DNA from: Heterodera schachtii
Taxonomy: Eukaryota > Nematoda > Chromadorea > Rhabditida > Heteroderidae
NCBI GenBank assembly: GCA_023374025.1
Contig: SIJG01000034.1
Span: 1,158,758-1,222,757, forward strand
Length of the DNA: 64,000 bases
Direction of reading: 5' to 3'
In this document: positions 33,579-43,125 of the stretch, in pieces
How the letters are laid out: every line of letters begins with the position of its first letter
How positions within the stretch are numbered: the first letter of the stretch is position 1
Notes under the pieces: model-generated
What the model was told of the DNA's origin: nothing
What the model saw: only the letters and a program-made list of their open reading frames with translations
Database searches by the model: none
Program-made: the position numbers and the translations under genes

Positions 33579-34107
33579 ATGCAAAAAGCGATAAAGCATT
33601 TTCAACAAGAGCTTGCACTTGACAGCGTTGAAGCGCTGTACGCCTATTTTAAAGAGGAGATTTTGAGTGCCCCTGGTGAATATTACCCGAATCCTCTTTG
33701 CGTGTATAATTGTGTGCACATTTCCAACGACGATCATCCCGATTTGCCGGTGCTCGTTGAGGGAACGCTTGATCTGATCGCCGGACTGGAACTCTTCTCA
33801 ACATGCTACCCGAAGACGGAAACCGGGAGAATCGAATGGTAAACGAGTTAGAGCAATAATTGTATTTAATTTTTTTCTTAAATTTAGGAGCGAACCCCTA
33901 TATGTGGAGCTGAAGGACATGAAGATTTGCCCGGGCGAGTCGCCTCGTTGTCGCTGCGCACAACCCAACAACAGCAACAACCTGTTACACAATCGACTGC
34001 TGATCGTGGACGAGCTGGACCTGTGGCTGATGGACAACCAATACAACCCGGGGGGCGTCGTCGAAGAAGAAGAAGACGAGGGAAGCGCCGACCGCTTAAC
34101 CTGGTGA
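33579..34107 (+). CDS. Spliced Polinton gene of unknown function, unit 1
   Basis: Exons are 33579-33838 and 33888-34107, giving 159 residues. The 49-nt intron (GTAAAC...TTTAG) interrupts a Trp codon and restores the frame exactly (RIEW, then SEPLYVELKDMKICPGES). The first exon is acidic (MQKAIKHFQQELALDSVEAL). The second contains LLIVDELDLWLMDNQ and ends in an acidic EEEEDEG tail. It overlaps the PAZ-like ORF in another frame. I do not recognise a family. It could be the N-terminal part of one Argonaute-derived protein with the PAZ ORF, but no in-phase splice joining them was found. Confidence 0.55.
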
Positions 34108-34463
34108 AGGCACTGTGTCGCTTCAACGCTGGGTGCATGCCATCGCTTTTGCCGCAAATGCTCCAGAAGAGACGGATGGAAAACTTACGCTTTCTTGGTG
34201 ATCTTCGGCTAAAGACTGTTCATCTGAAGAATAACATTGAAATTTCGGCCAACTCATTGTCATTTCATGGTGCGGATCGTCTTTGTGCCTACCGTGGCTA
34301 TTTGTCAATAACGGTAGAGCAGCACTTGTACGCTCGCCATCGCGTTCGTCTCAGATTCCCCTTCCTTCCATGTGTTGTCCAACATGGGGGCAATCACCAT
34401 TGTTATTATTATCCAATTGAACTGCTTGAAATATGTTTACCGCAACTGAGCAATGATTCTTAG
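33927..34463 (+). CDS. PAZ-like (Argonaute-type) domain protein, unit 1
   Basis: 178 residues from the first ATG in this frame, which is open back to 33888. Residues 1-60 are Gln- and Arg-rich (GGRRRRRRRRGKRRP) and overlap the previous gene in another frame. Residues about 75-170 carry a PAZ-type C-terminal half: LSITVEQHLYARHRVRLRFP, then LPCVV and YYYPIELLEIC, matching the Argonaute pattern (V-Y-L-yP-LPcl...-yPxElLxI). PAZ domains bind the 3' ends of small RNAs. No Mid or Piwi domain follows. The stop codon comes from the duplication joint. A decoy or RNAi-suppressor role is speculation. Confidence 0.55.
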   Translation: MPGRVASLSLRTTQQQQQPVTQSTADRGRAGPVADGQPIQPGGRRRRRRRRGKRRPLNLVKALCRFNAGCMPSLLPQMLQKRRMENLRFLGDLRLKTVHLKNNIEISANSLSFHGADRLCAYRGYLSITVEQHLYARHRVRLRFPFLPCVVQHGGNHHCYYYPIELLEICLPQLSNDS

Positions 34464-34539
34464 TCCTTGTTAAAGCCAATGCTATAAAAACGATTGGACT
34501 CAACCGAATTGGGCAAACTAAATTTTTTAAACCGCTCCT

Positions 34540-35622
34540 ATGGGCAAAGCTGTAGAACAAAAATTATTAGAACAGGTCTATTATGATCTTAGGTCGCCGG
34601 CAAGCTACGCCGGAATTCAAAAAGTGCTGGCGGAAGCGCAGAGACGAAATCCCAGAATCACCCTTCGTGATGTTCATCAATTTCTGCATAAACAGCGTAC
34701 CTACACGTTGTTTAAACCGCGAAAAAACCGCTTCCGCAGGCTAAAAACTGTGCCTAGTGGACTACACACGGACTGGCAATGCGACTTGTGCATCATGGAC
34801 GCGCTAAGAGAGCATAATGATGGATTTCGTTACATCCTAGTGTGTATTGATGTGTTGAGCCGTAAAATATTTACTGCAGAGGCTGAGTCTAAAAAAAGTG
34901 AGCACATGATTGCGGCATTTGAGAAGATTTTCAAAAAGGCCGGTGTGCTGCCCAACAAGCTTTACAGCGATGCAGGGCTTGAGTTTCAGGCAAAGAAAAT
35001 GACTGACTATTGGAAACAAAAGGATATCATCAAACACGTGATGTACAGTCCACATTTGCACGCAGGAGTCGTTGAACGCGCAAACCGTACATTGAAGGAG
35101 CGGCTTTACAAATATTTTAGCGAAAAGAACACAAAGCGGTGGATCGATGTGTTGGACAGCATTGTGCGTAACCTGAACAGCTCTGCGAACCGAACAACCG
35201 GACTAAAGCCAGTGGACGTCAACTTCAAAAATGCCGCTGCTCTACGGAATCGACTATATAAGCAAGGGGAATTGAGCTCAAAAACACCAAAATTTAAAGC
35301 GGGAGACATAGTACGAATAAGCAAAGAAAAGGGCGACTTTTCCAAAGGTTATTTTCCGAATTTTACGGACGAACTGTTTAGGATTTCTAAAGTGAATCCG
35401 ACAGATCCACCTTCCTACAGGATCCGTGACCAAGACGGAGAAGACATTAAAGGGATTTTTTACGAGCAAGAGCTGGTAAAAACTGTTGCAGAAACAACGC
35501 ATAGAGCAGAAGTGTTGAAGACTCGGCGTAGAAAGGGCGTGAAAGAACACTTTGTGAGGTGGATTGGCTACTCAGACAAACACAATCGTTGGATTCGAGA
35601 CGAGGATCTTGTCAAGAATTAG
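34540..35622 (+). CDS. Polinton integrase, unit 2
   Basis: 360 residues, intact, with the same D82-D144-E179 triad and chromodomain-like C-terminus as the unit 1 copy. It differs by only a few replacements (Ser39 to Arg, Ala203 to Val, and Thr to Pro in NPTDPPSYRI). It lies directly after the duplication joint, so its promoter context differs from that of unit 1. Confidence 0.9.
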   Translation: MGKAVEQKLLEQVYYDLRSPASYAGIQKVLAEAQRRNPRITLRDVHQFLHKQRTYTLFKPRKNRFRRLKTVPSGLHTDWQCDLCIMDALREHNDGFRYILVCIDVLSRKIFTAEAESKKSEHMIAAFEKIFKKAGVLPNKLYSDAGLEFQAKKMTDYWKQKDIIKHVMYSPHLHAGVVERANRTLKERLYKYFSEKNTKRWIDVLDSIVRNLNSSANRTTGLKPVDVNFKNAAALRNRLYKQGELSSKTPKFKAGDIVRISKEKGDFSKGYFPNFTDELFRISKVNPTDPPSYRIRDQDGEDIKGIFYEQELVKTVAETTHRAEVLKTRRRKGVKEHFVRWIGYSDKHNRWIRDEDLVKN

Positions 35623-35626
35623 AACT

Positions 35627-38275
35627 ATGGATGAATTTTACCTTGTACTTCCTTCCAACACACCAGGCACAGATAATACGACATCAAATTTTACGGTTAG
35701 GCTTCCACACACGTTGGAGTTGGACTCAAATTGGACTGTCGCTCTAGCATCTATAATCTACCCATATTCATTTCCTTCAGTAGGAATTGATGAAGATGAC
35801 ATCATTAGCATTAAACTTGTTAATCCAAGCTACAGATTTTTGGATGACAAAAAATTTTTGCACATTGAACTAAAGATTCCAAGCATGCAATTTTCAAGTG
35901 TGGAACATTTGCGGCTGACTCTAAATAACCTAATTACTGAAGCGTATCAGCAACAAATTTCTTCGTACCTTGACGACGATGCCAAAAGGACGAAACGACA
36001 AGAAAATGTCACTGATCTTTTTTTCCATGAAAATCCGGTGGATTATTGGGAAAAGATTGGCGAACTCCGTGCAAAATATGAACAGCTAGAAAAGGAACTG
36101 ACAGAAGAGGAGAGTGAACTTAGCGCCAACACCACGGATGCCGAGAGGAAAAAAGTGTTAGAAAGCGAGCTTCCACTTAAACGGCTTCGTACACGGAGGA
36201 AAAAGGAGGAATTGGAAGAGCTGGAACGTGCTGCTGAACGACGTGATCAAGAAAGTCCTGAAGCTGAGCAAAAAAGATTGGCGAATTCTTCCACCACCAT
36301 CCCGAAGATTATAATAGAAAGCTGAACGAGGCAAGACTGATATTCACACACCATCTCTCAGGATTACAAGCGGTGATGCGCAAGTACATCGATGAAAAAG
36401 ACGCAAACAAAATTCGGCAGCTTGACTCGGAGGTTGAAAAGTTGCGTCCGAAGATCAAACGCCTACAGCGTAATTTAACCATCTTCGAAAATGCTACGCT
36501 CCAGCGTGACCACCAAAAATCTTTGTCGCAATATGAGGAGCTCAGCCACCAGCAGAACAGTGCAGTATGTCAAAGAATTTTTTCAAAAACACCCAACAAA
36601 TTACTGGCAAATAATTCACAACAATTATAGAGGCCTTACAGAACATTTTCAGAAGATTGAAGAACTGCGAGCAAAGGCGGTAGGATTAAAGGATAATGCC
36701 TCTTTCCAGCAACAAATTGAACGCGCAAAACAGCTGATTGAATACAGAAGAAAGAGGTTTGCTGCGCTAGAATTCGAGGCAAAAAAGCTTGATGAACAAA
36801 AACAATTAGATCCCAATACTATTCCTGAGGCGCCAACTGCGTCTGCATTGGTCGGCAGAGAGTCACTAAAAAAACGCACGGGTATTAGTAGCATCGTCAA
36901 TACGGATGGTGGTGATCATGATCAAGCAGATGAGGGTCCCCAAGCAACAACAACTCCGGGAGAGGCATTAAGAGATAAACTGCTGCAAAAACAAAAGCAA
37001 TCTGATCATGATGATGATGATGATGATGATAAACCAGATGAGGGTACACAAACGACAACAAAAACGCATGGGGATGCATTAAAGGAAAAAATATTGAAAA
37101 AACAAAAGCATGCTGATAATGATGACAATAAAACAGGAGATGTTCCACAAATACAAACAACAACATCAACAAAAACAACAAAAATAACAAAAACGCATGG
37201 GGAGGCACTAAGAGAAAAAGTGTTGCAAAAGCACACTGATGTCTCTAAACCAACTGCGTCCGATGCAGAGCATGAAACTAGTGATGTCGGTGGTGGTGGT
37301 GAGAAAATGACGCATGGTCAAACGCTAATTGCCCGACTTAAACAGAGCGAGGAGCAGAAAAAAGAATGGGTAGCAGTGCCCCAAGATGATGATGATGATG
37401 ACAGGCCAGCGCTAAAACATGGAGATATGCTGTGGAAACTGTTGCGGTCAACGACGCCGCCTAACCAGAAGCAAACGGCGGGCGATGTCATCCACCGCCA
37501 ATTTGCAGATGCTGAACATACTCGTGGACAGGTAATGATGGAACTGTTGAAAAACATCTTAGAAGAAAAATCTGACGCTGCTGATGCGCACCATCAACAA
37601 CAGCAAAATTATCCTCGTCAGAAATCGGCACAAGTTCTTCGGACAAAAAGCAGAGGTGAAGCGTTGAAGGAACTGATCAAAAAAACGCAAAATGAGCAGT
37701 TGCCACAATCTTCTGCTAAAACGCGAGGAGAAATTTTAAAGTTGATGTTGGAACATATGAAGTTTTCCCGGGAGGAGGAGGTAAGCTTTGAAAAACTTGT
37801 CGCTAAGCAGAAAACGGAGCAAACCGCTGCCGAATTTGTGTTCAACGATCTTGCACAACGGTTCGTCCTGAAAACCGGTGCGGGCGTCCTGCATGTGGAT
37901 GTAAGTAAGCATCTTGCATATGTGCTTGGCTTTGACAACATTCGCCTATTTCATGGAGAACAGGCACGCTATATGCCGGATCTGTCTGGTGGTGTTAAAC
38001 AGTTGTATGTATATGCACCTAAGCTTATTGAGGAGTGTATTATAGGTGACCGAATGGCCCCTTTGCTTAGGGTGGTAAATGTGTCGGCCGCACCCGCCAG
38101 TGGGGGAGGGACGGACGTGCCTGAGGTTATATATACTAATGAAATTTTTCATTCACTTCAAAACAAACGCATTTCCGAAATTTGCATAGAAATTCAGAAC
38201 GCATTTGGACGATACGTCAAATTTAATTGGGGAACTAGCATTGTCACACTGCATTTTAGACGAAAATTATTTTAA
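35627..38275 (+). pseudogene. Penton-like protein, unit 2 (two compensating frameshifts)
   Basis: A run of A near 36270 is one base shorter than in unit 1, shifting the frame and giving a stop at 36325. One extra base near 36563 (gtgcAgtatg) restores the frame. From there the protein is open to 38275 with the same repeats and penton-like C-terminus. The Asp codon runs also differ in length from unit 1 (GAT repeats near 37010 and 37386). The homopolymer change could be a sequencing error; otherwise the copy is inactive. Confidence 0.8.
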
Positions 38276-38292
38276 AAACAACAACTGCACAA

Positions 38293-38724
38293 ATGACTCA
38301 TGTCGCATTTAACCCGGACACCATTAATTGGGCGCCTCTTCTTGCTCTACAACAAGAGGGAAGGGGAGAAATGCAATATTTTGTTGGTACACGGCATCAG
38401 CGTGGTGCTGGTCTATTGAAAAATGTTGCCCGGTTCCTGATGCCGGTAGCTTCTAACATGCTAAAAGCGATGTCACGCGAGGGAGTGAGTGCCGGGAGCC
38501 GCATAATGGAGGATCTTTCGCAGGGAAAGGCACTTAAGGAATCCATTCAGGCACACACAAAGCAGGGGATGGAAAATTTGGCCGAAAAATTGAAACAGTG
38601 TGGAAAGGGGGCTCCCACTAGAAAGAGGAAGAGACCATTGAAAAGGGTTAAGACGGCAGTGCCAATGCATTTGTTGAGAGGCAACAAAAGACAGGCAATA
38701 GACCAACTCACATTTGCGCCATAA
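38293..38724 (+). CDS. Small basic virion protein (pVI/pX-like), unit 2
   Basis: 143 residues, identical to unit 1 through KRVKTA. One base fewer (gcagtg against gcaagtg) then yields a different, shorter C-terminus (VPMHLLRGNKRQAIDQLTFAP would follow; shown only in part by position). It has the same YFVGTRHQRGAG signature and basic cluster. Confidence 0.6.
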   Translation: MTHVAFNPDTINWAPLLALQQEGRGEMQYFVGTRHQRGAGLLKNVARFLMPVASNMLKAMSREGVSAGSRIMEDLSQGKALKESIQAHTKQGMENLAEKLKQCGKGAPTRKRKRPLKRVKTAVPMHLLRGNKRQAIDQLTFAP

Positions 38725-38778
38725 ATTACACGGTGGCAAGCACGCACGCCCGTTATAGTGAGCCCACACACAAAAATC

Positions 38779-38786
38779 TATAAATA
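38779..38786 (+). promoter_or_regulatory. TATA box before major capsid gene, unit 2
   Basis: TATAAATA, same context as in unit 1, about 70 nt before the capsid ATG at 38855. Confidence 0.45.
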
Positions 38787-38854
38787 GGTGTCGAAATTAA
38801 TTTTCTGTCTACTTACCGCACACAGTTCACATAATTTTAGTCCAAACAACACTA

Positions 38855-40225
38855 ATGAGCGTAATCAAAAAAATTGACAAAGACAGTGTTGAAGGCGTTG
38901 AGGGTAGTCTTTCATTGTTTTCTCTTCCGCCAACGAACGTAGCGATCAATAAGACGAATGTCCGCGAGTTGCTGCCACTGTCAGCACTTAATCAGACCGG
39001 TCCGTACCTGTTCCGTTTGTTTTCGGACAGTCAGTACTGCGACTTGAGCAAAACATACTTGTACTTGCTCAGCTCTATTGAGCGCAAGAATGGGGCAGGT
39101 GAATGGGTTCCAATCAGTGATGCAGAGCCGGAGGATAAGCGCGTGGGTGTAATCCAAAACTTTGGCAGCAGTTTTGTGCGCTCGCTGAAGATCAACATTT
39201 CGGGCATTGAGGTGTTCGACAGCTCCATCTATTACCATTATCGGGATTACATAATGAAGGAGCTGGGCTACTCCCATGAAATTCGCAAAGCTTTCCATGA
39301 GGCGGCGTGTTATTATACAGATGAGGATGATGGCCAAGACAGTGCCACCAATGATGGCTTCATCGCCCGTGCATCGCGCTTTTCCAACGGAAAACAGTGC
39401 GAAACGATGGTGAGGCTGAACTTTGATCTTGCACACCAAAATGCACTGATGCTGAACAACCAGGACGTGATATTCACTATTCATCGTAACAACGATTCTT
39501 TCCTCTTACTTACGCCCCCCGGGAAGAAACCGGACGGATCATTGCAGGAAAACAGCAAGGAATACCGTATTCGCGTGCACGATTTGCGTCTTTATGTTCG
39601 CACCGTGGACGTTACGCCTAGCCTTAACCTGGCAATCAGTCGTCAGTTGGAGTCCACCTCGGCCAAATATCCGCTGCGTAAGATTGAGATGCGCTCCATT
39701 TTCCTGGGCAAAGGCAGGACTGAGTTGGCTCACAACGTGTTCACTTCAACCTTGCCCCGCCGTCTGATTTGCTGCTTTGTCTCTACAGACGCTTATTCTG
39801 GCAATCGACGGTTGTCGCCCTTTAAATTTGAACACGCAAACGTTCGTTCGATTTGTGCGGAGGCAAACGGTCAATCTTTTCCGAGCACGCCATACTTGTT
39901 GTCGTTTGACGATGCGCAGCAACGTTTTGTGCGCGCTTTTGTCGACATGTACGCCGGTCTCGGTCTGGATGACTCAGACACAAAAACAGTGTCCATTGGG
40001 ATGCAACGCTTCCTCAGCGGATGGGCTTTCTTCGTAATTCCGATGACCTCCACGCTAGACGATACGCCCGGGTTTGAGTTGATCCGTCAGGGCACTTGCA
40101 CGCTTAAGGTCCAACTCGAAAAGCCTATAAAAGAGGATGGTTACGAAATGTTGATTCTTGGTGAGTTCGATTCTGTCCTTTCCATCAACGCTGACCGAGT
40201 GTTGAGCACCGACGGAAGTGTTTAA
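38855..40225 (+). CDS. Polinton major capsid protein, unit 2
   Basis: 456 residues, intact double-jelly-roll-type capsid protein, nearly identical to unit 1. Replacements cluster in one patch (Gln to His after NFDLA, and PPGKKPDGS for PPWKKADGT). The surrounding silent changes are also dense, which suggests a conversion tract from a related element rather than even decay. Confidence 0.88.
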   Translation: MSVIKKIDKDSVEGVEGSLSLFSLPPTNVAINKTNVRELLPLSALNQTGPYLFRLFSDSQYCDLSKTYLYLLSSIERKNGAGEWVPISDAEPEDKRVGVIQNFGSSFVRSLKINISGIEVFDSSIYYHYRDYIMKELGYSHEIRKAFHEAACYYTDEDDGQDSATNDGFIARASRFSNGKQCETMVRLNFDLAHQNALMLNNQDVIFTIHRNNDSFLLLTPPGKKPDGSLQENSKEYRIRVHDLRLYVRTVDVTPSLNLAISRQLESTSAKYPLRKIEMRSIFLGKGRTELAHNVFTSTLPRRLICCFVSTDAYSGNRRLSPFKFEHANVRSICAEANGQSFPSTPYLLSFDDAQQRFVRAFVDMYAGLGLDDSDTKTVSIGMQRFLSGWAFFVIPMTSTLDDTPGFELIRQGTCTLKVQLEKPIKEDGYEMLILGEFDSVLSINADRVLSTDGSV

Positions 40226-40241
40226 ACAGTGTGAGAGAGAG

Positions 40242-40712
40242 ATGAATTCAGCACAAATAGACATGTTGCTCAAAAGGCTGCGTGTTACAAGCGGCAAGTT
40301 CATTGGCGTTTATCCATCAAACAAAATACCGCTTGTTCTTGAGAGGCAGAAACGACTGCGGCGCTACCCCCACTGCATGGTTGTAAACACAGACAAGGAG
40401 AGCACACGCGGAGAGCATTGGGTGGCTTGTTACGTACCATCTGCAACGCAAATTGAATACTTTGACAGCCTAGGTGCGGCACCAAATCCCGATTTATCCG
40501 CCTATCTCAACAAGTTTCAGCATGTGCAGGTCAACATGCATCAAATTCAGTTCCCCTCATCGGACGCTTGCGGCCATTTTTGTGTCTATTTCTTGGCCAG
40601 TCGTTGTTCGGGCACCCCGTTTTGCGACGTAGTTGAAACGTTGCGCAAAACGCGTGGGATGGCGGACTGGCTAGTCAAATGGTATGTACGTACACTGGCT
40701 CGCCACGTATAA
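40242..40712 (+). CDS. Adenain-like maturation cysteine protease, unit 2
   Basis: 156 residues with the same His59, Asp75 and Cys110 motif set as unit 1. A few replacements occur (Val8 to Met, Gly54 to Ser and Val79 to Ala), none in catalytic positions. It sits 16 nt after the capsid stop, and its end overlaps the TATA box of the next gene. Confidence 0.92.
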   Translation: MNSAQIDMLLKRLRVTSGKFIGVYPSNKIPLVLERQKRLRRYPHCMVVNTDKESTRGEHWVACYVPSATQIEYFDSLGAAPNPDLSAYLNKFQHVQVNMHQIQFPSSDACGHFCVYFLASRCSGTPFCDVVETLRKTRGMADWLVKWYVRTLARHV

Positions 40713-40715
40713 AAG
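40708..40715 (+). promoter_or_regulatory. TATA box before membrane-protein gene, unit 2
   Basis: TATAAAAG overlapping the protease stop, 57 nt before the ATG at 40772; conserved between units. Confidence 0.5.
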
Positions 40716-40771
40716 GCCGACTAAAAGTGGAGAAGGTACCACATTGTTTCTTTCATTGAGAGAACAGAAGG

Positions 40772-41914
40772 ATGTCGTCATTCTTTTATTTCTTGCTGAT
40801 CGCCTTTATCGTAATTTTTTTCCATGTTCTCCATCTATCTTCCGGCGAATGGATTAATGTAGAGCTGAGTGTGGACCCACCAAACTTTTTTGACCGTTCA
40901 TTCCGCACAATTTCCAAGACTTCACCTGCGCAACATTGGTTCGGCTATAACCGGGACACCGCATGTCATGTTGAACTGGAGAGGAATATCAATCGGCTGT
41001 ACACCAACCCGGATACGTGGAACATTGCCCTGACAGATGTGGATAATTTAATGAGCTTGGGACGGACAACAATTGAGATACCGTCAACCGCATTACCATG
41101 GGCATGTTTTGGGCATGGCGGCCATAGTTTTGTAATTTTCAATCTTCAAAATGACGCGGGTGAGGTGACCGTGCTGCGTGGACACCAACAAAAAATAGCA
41201 CGGCAATTGAGCGCGTATGGCCGCATTTTGTTTGATCATATTGCCGCCCGATTGTACATTGTCGACAAGAGCGAACGCCGAATCAATGAGTTGCTCATTG
41301 CCGATTTGGAGCGGTGGTGGACTCTGAATAATACGGACGATACGCTGAACAGAACGGCACATGTTCTGAGAAGCAATTTTGTAGGCTTTTTGCCTGAACA
41401 AAAAACAGACTATTTCATCGCAGCTGACCATGTTTACCTGATTTGGCAAAGGCGAGTGTACAAATACCGCATTGGACACTATTTCAACGATCCTTCGTCA
41501 CAGCTCCAGTTTCTGAGCAACTCAAACGACATTCGCTTCAACTTCCTCTTATTTGAAGCAGGTGCCGAAAAGCTGGGTGAAGGCGGCGATCGTAGAAATA
41601 GCAGATCAGCTGTTGCTGTACCAACGGTGTCGTCCAATGGAATTGAACGCCTCTTGCTCGCTTTGACTTACCTCTTCGATCTTGTCGTCATATTGCTTGC
41701 CATTTGTGCATTCCGCCATTTCCGCAGATTGGGAAGTGATGGCGGATCCGCACGAAATGGGCATGACGCTATGGAACTGAATGAATATGACCTTTTCCAC
41801 TCGCTATCGTTTCAAGACAACAACAATGGGGGCGGAGCCTATGGTGTTCCTGCTGCCTACAATCCTACAAATACCACGCCATCCCACCAGTTGAGGTCTT
41901 GTGCCACTATTTAA
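40772..41914 (+). CDS. Type I membrane protein, unit 2 (intact)
   Basis: 380 residues. It has an N-terminal signal peptide or anchor (FFYFLLIAFIVIFFHVLH, about 4-21), an ectodomain of about 270 residues with several Asn-x-Thr/Ser sites (for example NNTD), and one transmembrane helix at about 294-314 (LLLALTYLFDLVVILLAICA). A 66-residue tail follows, with basic residues next to the membrane and a YDLF-type Tyr motif. This topology suits an envelope or cell-surface protein. It does not look like the large fusogens reported for some nematode Mavericks, being much shorter. I do not recognise its family. It has its own TATA box. The unit 1 copy is frameshifted. Confidence 0.7.
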   Translation: MSSFFYFLLIAFIVIFFHVLHLSSGEWINVELSVDPPNFFDRSFRTISKTSPAQHWFGYNRDTACHVELERNINRLYTNPDTWNIALTDVDNLMSLGRTTIEIPSTALPWACFGHGGHSFVIFNLQNDAGEVTVLRGHQQKIARQLSAYGRILFDHIAARLYIVDKSERRINELLIADLERWWTLNNTDDTLNRTAHVLRSNFVGFLPEQKTDYFIAADHVYLIWQRRVYKYRIGHYFNDPSSQLQFLSNSNDIRFNFLLFEAGAEKLGEGGDRRNSRSAVAVPTVSSNGIERLLLALTYLFDLVVILLAICAFRHFRRLGSDGGSARNGHDAMELNEYDLFHSLSFQDNNNGGGAYGVPAAYNPTNTTPSHQLRSCATI

Positions 41915-42018
41915 GGGGCTCACATTTTTGAATTTGCCCATACACACGTACCTGCACAAAAGTTACAAGCGCTTTTTATGAACGACAAATATAATTATAT
42001 TGTCCTGGCCGTTGTTTC

Positions 42019-42547
42019 ATGCAAAAAGCGATAAAGCATTTTCAACAAGAGCTTGCACTTGACAGCGTTGAAGCGCTGTACGCCTATTTTAAAGAGGAGA
42101 TTTTGAGTGCCCCTGGTGAATATTACCCGAATCCTCTTTGCGTGTATAATTGTGTGCACATTTCCAACGACGATCATCCCGATTTGCCGGTGCTCGTTGA
42201 GGGAACGCTCGATCTGATCGCCGGACTGGAACTCTTCTCAACATGCTACCCGAAGACGGAAACCGGGAGAATCGAATGGTAAACGAGTTAGAGCAATAAT
42301 TGTATTTAATTTTTTTCTTAAATTTAGGAGCGAACCCCTATATGTGGAGCTGAAGGACATGAAGATTTGCCCGGGCGAGTCGCCTCGTTGTCGCTGCGCA
42401 CAACCCAACAACAGCAACAACCTGTTACACAATCGACTGCTGATCGTGGACGAGCTGGACCTGTGGCTGATGGACAACCAATACCACCCGGGGGGCGTCG
42501 TCGAAGAAGAAGAAGACGAGGGAAGCGCCGACCGCTTAACCTGGTAA
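42019..42547 (+). CDS. Spliced Polinton gene of unknown function, unit 2
   Basis: Exons are 42019-42278 and 42328-42547, with the same 49-nt intron and frame as unit 1, giving 159 residues. The only visible coding change in exon 2 replaces Asn with His (YHPGG). The stop is TAA instead of TGA. Preservation of intron and frame in both units supports a real gene. Confidence 0.55.
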
Positions 42548-42909
42548 AGGCACTGTGTCGCTTCAACGCTGGGTGCATGCCATCGCTTTTGCCGCAAATG
42601 CTCCAGAAGAGACGGATGGAAAACTTACGCTTTCTTGGTGATCTTCGCCTAAAGACTGTTCATCTGAAGAATAACATTGAAATTTCGGCCAACTCATTGT
42701 CATTTCATGGTGCGGATCGTCTTTGTGCCTACCGTGGCTATTTGTCAATAACGGTAGAGCAGCACTTGTACGCTCGCCATCGCGTTCGTCTCAGATTCCC
42801 CTTCCTTCCATGTGTTGTCCAACATGGGGGCAATCACCATTGTTATTATTATCCAATTGAACTGCTTGAAATATGTTTACCGCAACTGAGCACTGATTCT
42901 ACCAATTAA
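42367..42909 (+). CDS. PAZ-like (Argonaute-type) domain protein, unit 2
   Basis: 180 residues with the same PAZ-type motifs as unit 1 (RVRLRFPFLPC, YYYPIELLEIC). It ends naturally with LSTDSTN-stop, so the short unit 1 C-terminus is due to the duplication joint, and the ancestral protein stopped soon after the PAZ region. It is convergent with PolB, 216 nt apart. Confidence 0.55.
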   Translation: MPGRVASLSLRTTQQQQQPVTQSTADRGRAGPVADGQPIPPGGRRRRRRRRGKRRPLNLVKALCRFNAGCMPSLLPQMLQKRRMENLRFLGDLRLKTVHLKNNIEISANSLSFHGADRLCAYRGYLSITVEQHLYARHRVRLRFPFLPCVVQHGGNHHCYYYPIELLEICLPQLSTDSTN

Positions 42910-43125
42910 GATGTGTTTTTTTCAATATGATATTTTTTCGCTACCGTCATTTTCGAGAAAATAAATATAGTTTCCAACAATAAATGTGCTACTTAATTGA
43001 AGTGTTTTAATAGTTAAAACTTTAAAATCGGCATCCACAACAACAACAAAGTATTTTTTTATTATAAACGGATAACACATAAGGAGTGCTGAATCAATCA
43101 ATCAATAAATCAATCAGCTGTGCGT

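Larger units (their letters stand above)
26012..34460. repeat. Tandem virion-gene block, unit 1
   Basis: The 8449-bp segment runs from TAGTCCTTGTTAAAG, inside the 302-residue gene, to CTGAGCAATGATTCT. It repeats at 34461-42900 with very high identity. The joint falls after the PAZ-like ORF, whose stop codon in unit 1 is supplied by the joint itself. Unit 1 has an intact penton-like gene and a frameshifted membrane-protein gene. Confidence 0.9.
34461..42900. repeat. Tandem virion-gene block, unit 2
   Basis: Second copy (8440 bp) of 26012-34460. It lacks the ATPase and the two genes before the integrase. Differences are sparse overall but concentrate in patches, for example 39427-39560 in the capsid gene and 41310-41650 in the membrane gene. 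Unit 2 has a broken penton-like gene and an intact membrane-protein gene. Confidence 0.9.

Noticed and set aside
40772..41914. Membrane protein as a gB-like fusogen as in some Caenorhabditis Mavericks
   Set aside because: At 380 residues it is far too short, and no fusion-loop or gB-type motif was seen.
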